Source of the DNA: Spirochaetaceae bacterium | Lineage (GTDB): Bacteria; Spirochaetota; Spirochaetia; Treponematales; Breznakiellaceae | DNA length: 17,212 bases | NCBI GenBank assembly: GCA_031265535.1 | Contig: JAISCO010000153.1 | Coordinates: 1-17,212, forward strand | Direction of reading: 5' to 3' | In this document: in pieces, positions 13,570-17,212 of the stretch | How positions within the stretch are numbered: the stretch's first letter is position 1 | Layout of the letters: the number at the start of each line of letters is the position of its first letter | Translations under genes and position numbers: made by a program | Notes under the pieces: generated by a model | The model's input: the letters and a program-made list of their open reading frames with translations, nothing else | Database searches by the model: none | What the model was told of the DNA's origin: nothing

Positions 13570-14342
13570 CTTGTCCTTCCTGTTTCAAGGTATGCCGTGG
13601 TAAAGACAGACTCCGGTATCGGATCGTCGTATTTGACTATCTCGCTATAAATTATGGTGGATGTGCCGGCTGCCTGCGTGGATACTTTTGTCTGCATTGG
13701 AGTAAGCCTGTCCTGAACATCCCTAAAGTCCGACGTTTCCATTATTTTAACCAAGGTTCCCCGGCGGTCGTGCATCTCGCTTCTGTATATCAGCGATTTG
13801 TCTTTGTCGACCCATGAAATTGTCTTGGAATACTGGTACGAACTATCTTTTGGGACGGATTGAATGACATAGCAGGGCGCGCCGTTCAGCGTCTCTTCCC
13901 GCAAAATCGTATAGGTGTCAAGGTCTACATCACGGTTCAAAGCCGACATATCATCGTAGGAAAAATCCGTTCCCATGAAACTGCCGCCCCCTTCGGAGGC
14001 GGCAATGCGGCGGACTTTTTTAAGACTTGGCAAATATATCCAGCGGTCTGAACTGCCGTCAGTATTATCTATGGTCAAAAAGCGCGTCCCGGCCACATTT
14101 GCCGGACTCTGGAATACAACAACCATGCGCTCGTTGCCTTTAACATCGTCTTTAGAATACTGGTCAATCCTGCGTTCCGTAGTCGAGCCGTTTTTAGCGC
14201 GTATCTCCATGCGCGAGCGGGTAGAAAGAGTATCTTTTTTGATACGGTTTTTTGCCGCGTCCATGATCGAGGCCGCATCCTGCGCATTCAGCAAAGACGC
14301 CACCGCCAACAAAGAAATGATAAATACGGTAATTCTTTTCAT
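13566..14342 (-). CDS. LolA-like periplasmic carrier (outer membrane lipoprotein-sorting family)
   Basis: This 258-residue protein starts with a signal peptide (cleavage likely after LLNA, residue 20) and has no lipobox Cys, so it should be soluble in the periplasm. Family motifs are WIYLPSLKKVRRI (101-113) and SFMGTDFSYDDM (121-132). Both are typical of the LolA_like/COG2834 group, whose half-open beta-barrel binds acyl chains of lipids or lipoproteins. It is encoded between an MMPL-type RND transporter and an outer-membrane barrel, so it probably ferries the substrate across the periplasm. The start ATG at 14342 is preceded by AGAGGTGTAAA, whose AGAGG is the end of the double-hairpin repeat at 14349. 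Its stop overlaps the start of the barrel gene. Confidence 0.87.
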   Translation of the reverse strand: MKRITVFIISLLAVASLLNAQDAASIMDAAKNRIKKDTLSTRSRMEIRAKNGSTTERRIDQYSKDDVKGNERMVVVFQSPANVAGTRFLTIDNTDGSSDRWIYLPSLKKVRRIAASEGGGSFMGTDFSYDDMSALNRDVDLDTYTILREETLNGAPCYVIQSVPKDSSYQYSKTISWVDKDKSLIYRSEMHDRRGTLVKIMETSDFRDVQDRLTPMQTKVSTQAAGTSTIIYSEIVKYDDPIPESVFTTAYLETGRTR

Positions 14343-14348
14343 TTTACA

Positions 14349-14514
14349 CCTCTAATTAGAGCGGCGGAATCGCCGCTCATGTTTAATCGGACATTAACAC
14401 TTTTGTGTTAATGCCACCTCTATTAACGAGCGGCGGAATCGCCGCTCATATTTAATCGGACATTAACACATAGTGTTAATGAACACCCCTATAACGAGCG
14501 GTATCGCCGCTCAT
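14349..14514 (-). repeat. Three-copy array of the double-hairpin intergenic element
   Basis: Copies lie at 14349-14413, 14417-14481 and (degenerate, first hairpin only) 14486-14514. Each full copy carries, on the - strand, CATTAACAC/GTGTTAATG and GAGCGGCG-ATTC-CGCCGCTC hairpins and an end close to AGAGG. They are diverged relatives of the elements at 6410-6480 and 7405-7475. The array fills the gap between the RND stop and the LolA-like gene, whose ribosome binding site is the end of the copy nearest to it. Confidence 0.88.
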
Positions 14515-14527
14515 AATTTTACTATCA

Positions 14528-14547
14528 GCGGGGGTTTAATGCCCCGC
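14528..14547 (-). repeat. GC-rich hairpin right after the RND transporter stop codon
   Basis: GCGGGG (14528-14533) pairs with CCCCGC (14542-14547). It lies directly after the transporter stop on the - strand. No T-run follows, so it is more likely an mRNA 3'-end stabiliser than a terminator. The downstream genes may still be cotranscribed. Confidence 0.5.
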
Positions 14548-14550
14548 CGC

Positions 14551-17212
14551 TTAAACCTTTAACACAACAGGCTGATTTTTTGCCCCATAAATGAATTTTG
14601 GCTTTATTGTCGTAAGCAGTACGGGAATAACCGTAAGGCTTACAAGCGCCGTTATAAACATACTCAACGCGACAAGAGCGCCCAAATTGGATAGTATCCT
14701 GAATTGGGAAAAGGCCAGCACGCCAAAGCCGGCGCCCACGGACACCGCGTTAATAATTATCGCCTTGCCGCATCCTGTAAATACCTTGAAAAGAAAATCT
14801 TTGCCGGAACCGGTGTCGTTTTGATATTCCCGCTTAAAGAAGTCAATAAAGTGAATCGTATAATCTATGCCTATACCGACGGCAAGGCTCGCTATAAGCG
14901 CCGTACCTATATTAAGGTTTATATTGAGGAAGCCCATTATCGCAAAATTGCCCAGTATAGCGATGCTTAGAGGCACCGCGCCGATAAATCCGGCGATAAA
15001 TGATCGGTACGACAGCGCTATGATAATGAATACCATAAGTACTGAAACAAATAAGGATATAATCTGAGAGCCGACAATCAGGTTGGCTACCGCGCTCTCC
15101 ATCATCGCGCCGCCGCTGACCATGACCCGCACTGTTTTTGGGAAATTCACATCAATATAATTTTTAATCGTAGCGACAACGGCTTCTATTTCGTTATTGC
15201 TAGCCACGCGAAGCTGTATCGTCATTTTTGCGGCGGTCGGCTCAAGCGGGTCGTTTGAATAGTCAAAACTATCGTCGCCGGAAAGCAGTACCAAATAATT
15301 TGAAACAAGCTGCCGTAATTCTTCCGGGGATTTTTTGCCGTAACGTTCCGGCAGAGCGGGAATCTCGTAGTATGAAAAGCCGTTGTAATTTGTAAGCCGT
15401 TCAAGTTCGCGGACAAGATCCGCGCCGCTCAAGTTTGGGGACTTTCCTGCGGCGGTATCAAGCATAGCCACAATATCGGCGGCGCTGTACTGGTCCAAAG
15501 TTTTGCCGCCGGTATACTCCGCGCCTTCAGCATCCTCAAGAGCTTCCGCAACTATCGCTTCAGAGTTGGCCGGTGTATCAAAGCCTTCCGCCTCGTCAAA
15601 TCCAAACCCAAAACCTTCTCCATCATCAAAGCCAAAACCATCAAACCCAAAATCCCCACCGGTGTCGGACGGCTCAGAAACAGGCCGCAGACCGCCGGGA
15701 CCTTCATCAACATTGAACACTTGATTAACGCGCTTTATGACATCGGTGAAGCCCACAACATTACCCACATCAGGAACCCGTTCCATAAGGTACGAAGAAA
15801 AATTGTCCATCGCGCTTAACACCGCCGGATCAAGCAGTTCGTCGCTGGAATCCGCCTCTACAAGGATAGTTACTTCACGTGAACCGCCAAAATACTCCCG
15901 TATAAAGCGGTCGGACTTGCTTATATCAGTATCATCCTTAAAAAATTCGGTGATATTATTATCGACAACCAGTTTTGAAAGCCCGTATCCTGAAAGGGCA
16001 AGAGCTATAACGGTAAGCGCTATCACAAGAATTCGTTTTCGCGCAATGGCGACAAATGTATTTCCTATGACGCTGTTCGCCGTATAATCGCCGCCGCCGT
16101 CTTTTTTCGTGTGTTCCTTTAACACTCGCGGCCCGCGTATCAGCAATACAGACGGTATCAGCGTTACCGCCACAATAAAAGAAACCAGCACGCCAAAGCT
16201 GGAAAAATAACCGAAGTCGCGCATTGGCAAAATAGATGTAAAACAGAACGAGGCAAAGCCGGCGAATGTAGTCAGCGAAGCCAGAAATACAGGCTTTATC
16301 AGCTTACGCATCAGCAAAAACACAAGCGCGCGATGCTCCTCTACGCTCAATGACCGGTTCCTCGTATCTTCCATGTAGTGGGTTACCACATGAATACCGT
16401 AAGCGCTGCCGACAGCCATCAGTATTACAGGCAAAACGGTGCAAATGACAGAAAGTTTTACCCCAAACAGAGGCATCGCTCCTATTGTCCATATAACCGC
16501 TACGAGCACCGTAAGAAGCGGCAGCACGACAAAGGTAAAACGCCTGAATGAAAAGAAAAGCACTATCAAAACAATAAGCGCCGCAAGCGGGATCAGTATT
16601 GCCAAGTCTATTCCCATAGCCTCGTTAATGGTCGCGCTGATTACCGATATTCCGGTAACATAGACTTCGGCAGTACCGGCAAACATTTCTTTCGCGGTTT
16701 CGCGTATTTCTATCATGCTGGCGACTACATCGGGATGCCCGGCATCTTCGGTCTTAACACTGAGGTTGACGATTATCTGCGCCGCGGAAAGATTGTCCGA
16801 AACAAGAACGCCGCGGTACATGTCCCATGACGCGATACGCCGTTTAAGCTCGGCTATCTCTTCCGGCGTTCCCGCAAAGTCTTCCGGCACCAAATCCTCG
16901 ACTATGATGCTGTCGGCGTTTCCGGTTATGTACTGCGAGGACATGATCGAATTGACGTTTTTGACGAATTCGACCGTCTCTACAAAATCGCCGTACTCGC
17001 GCATACGCGCAAGAAACGCCGGATCAAAGACCGTGCCATAAGGCCGTTCAAGTCCAATCATAATCATTAACGAAGGCTCAAGCACTTCTTCAATGTGTTC
17101 CGCAATCACGCGGACTTCCTGCTCTTTTGGAATAAAGTTTGTATTGTTGTTGTCCATTTCGGCTCTTGGAAGCTGAATGGCAAAAAAAACCGTTATCGCG
17201 GCTATAACAACT
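14551..17212 (-). CDS. MMPL/HpnN-like RND transporter, 5' end beyond the window
   Basis: Predicted inner-membrane exporter of the RND superfamily, of the type that moves lipids or hydrophobic compounds. The frame stays open past the ATG at 17157 to the window edge and encodes there the end of the first membrane helix (VVIAAITVFFAIQLPRAE). The ATG at 17157 is therefore internal and the gene is partial. The two halves are an internal duplication: MDNNNTNFIPK after helix 1 matches VVDNNITEFFKDD after helix 7. Helix bundles carry GSAYGIHVVTHYMED in the first half and AVGIGIDYTIHFIDFFKRE in the second, typical of HpnN-like proteins. The second periplasmic domain has an unusual low-complexity tract of FGFD-type repeats (about 15660-15580). 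Genes for a LolA-like carrier and an outer-membrane barrel follow on the same strand. Confidence 0.92.
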   Translation of the reverse strand, partial: VVIAAITVFFAIQLPRAEMDNNNTNFIPKEQEVRVIAEHIEEVLEPSLMIMIGLERPYGTVFDPAFLARMREYGDFVETVEFVKNVNSIMSSQYITGNADSIIVEDLVPEDFAGTPEEIAELKRRIASWDMYRGVLVSDNLSAAQIIVNLSVKTEDAGHPDVVASMIEIRETAKEMFAGTAEVYVTGISVISATINEAMGIDLAILIPLAALIVLIVLFFSFRRFTFVVLPLLTVLVAVIWTIGAMPLFGVKLSVICTVLPVILMAVGSAYGIHVVTHYMEDTRNRSLSVEEHRALVFLLMRKLIKPVFLASLTTFAGFASFCFTSILPMRDFGYFSSFGVLVSFIVAVTLIPSVLLIRGPRVLKEHTKKDGGGDYTANSVIGNTFVAIARKRILVIALTVIALALSGYGLSKLVVDNNITEFFKDDTDISKSDRFIREYFGGSREVTILVEADSSDELLDPAVLSAMDNFSSYLMERVPDVGNVVGFTDVIKRVNQVFNVDEGPGGLRPVSEPSDTGGDFGFDGFGFDDGEGFGFGFDEAEGFDTPANSEAIVAEALEDAEGAEYTGGKTLDQYSAADIVAMLDTAAGKSPNLSGADLVRELERLTNYNGFSYYEIPALPERYGKKSPEELRQLVSNYLVLLSGDDSFDYSNDPLEPTAAKMTIQLRVASNNEIEAVVATIKNYIDVNFPKTVRVMVSGGAMMESAVANLIVGSQIISLFVSVLMVFIIIALSYRSFIAGFIGAVPLSIAILGNFAIMGFLNINLNIGTALIASLAVGIGIDYTIHFIDFFKREYQNDTGSGKDFLFKVFTGCGKAIIINAVSVGAGFGVLAFSQFRILSNLGALVALSMFITALVSLTVIPVLLTTIKPKFIYGAKNQPVVLKV

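Noticed and set aside
14349..14514. CRISPR array or phage attachment site
   Set aside because: The copies are contiguous with internal hairpins, related to single copies between the atp genes, and no integrase is nearby.

Overview
The window looks like chromosomal DNA of a spirochaete, most likely a Treponema of the insect-gut type. That placement is an inference from gene families and from the many short palindromic repeats between genes; no rRNA or other taxonomic marker is present. No tRNA, rRNA or CRISPR array was found.

Left part (1-5524, mostly + strand). A truncated, frameshifted transposase remnant sits at the edge. After it come a two-helix membrane protein, an ECF sigma factor, a complete RND efflux pump of the AcrB/HAE1 type, and a small PII-like protein of the PG0541 transporter-associated family. 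No membrane fusion protein or TolC-like channel lies in the window, so the pump must borrow these or pair with genes elsewhere.

Middle (5525-8960, - strand). F-type ATP synthase beta (atpD, TTG start) and epsilon (atpC) form a stand-alone pair without the rest of the atp genes. A PD-(D/E)XK (Rpn-like) nuclease gene lies between them and is bracketed by two 71-bp direct repeats that are nearly identical. Each repeat carries the last codon and stop of the gene before it, two hairpins, and an AGAGG Shine-Dalgarno-like end.

Repeat-rich centre (8960-10830). It holds a 126-bp tandem duplication, a cluster of short-loop hairpins, a small toxin-antitoxin-like pair on the - strand with an operator-like promoter, an orphan + strand terminator, a perfect 30-bp palindrome, and a 75-bp MITE-like element. 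A second copy of that element, in inverted orientation, lies just upstream of the RND pump gene.

Right part (10831-17212). A Gly/Ser/Asn-rich beta-helix surface-type protein on the + strand is split by a frameshift. It is followed by a - strand, three-gene envelope system: an MMPL/HpnN-like RND transporter (running off the right edge), a LolA-like periplasmic carrier, and an outer-membrane beta-barrel. Together these probably move a lipid or lipoprotein-like substrate between the two membranes. Between the transporter and the carrier gene is a three-copy array of the same double-hairpin element seen around the atp genes, and again it ends in the Shine-Dalgarno sequence of the next gene.
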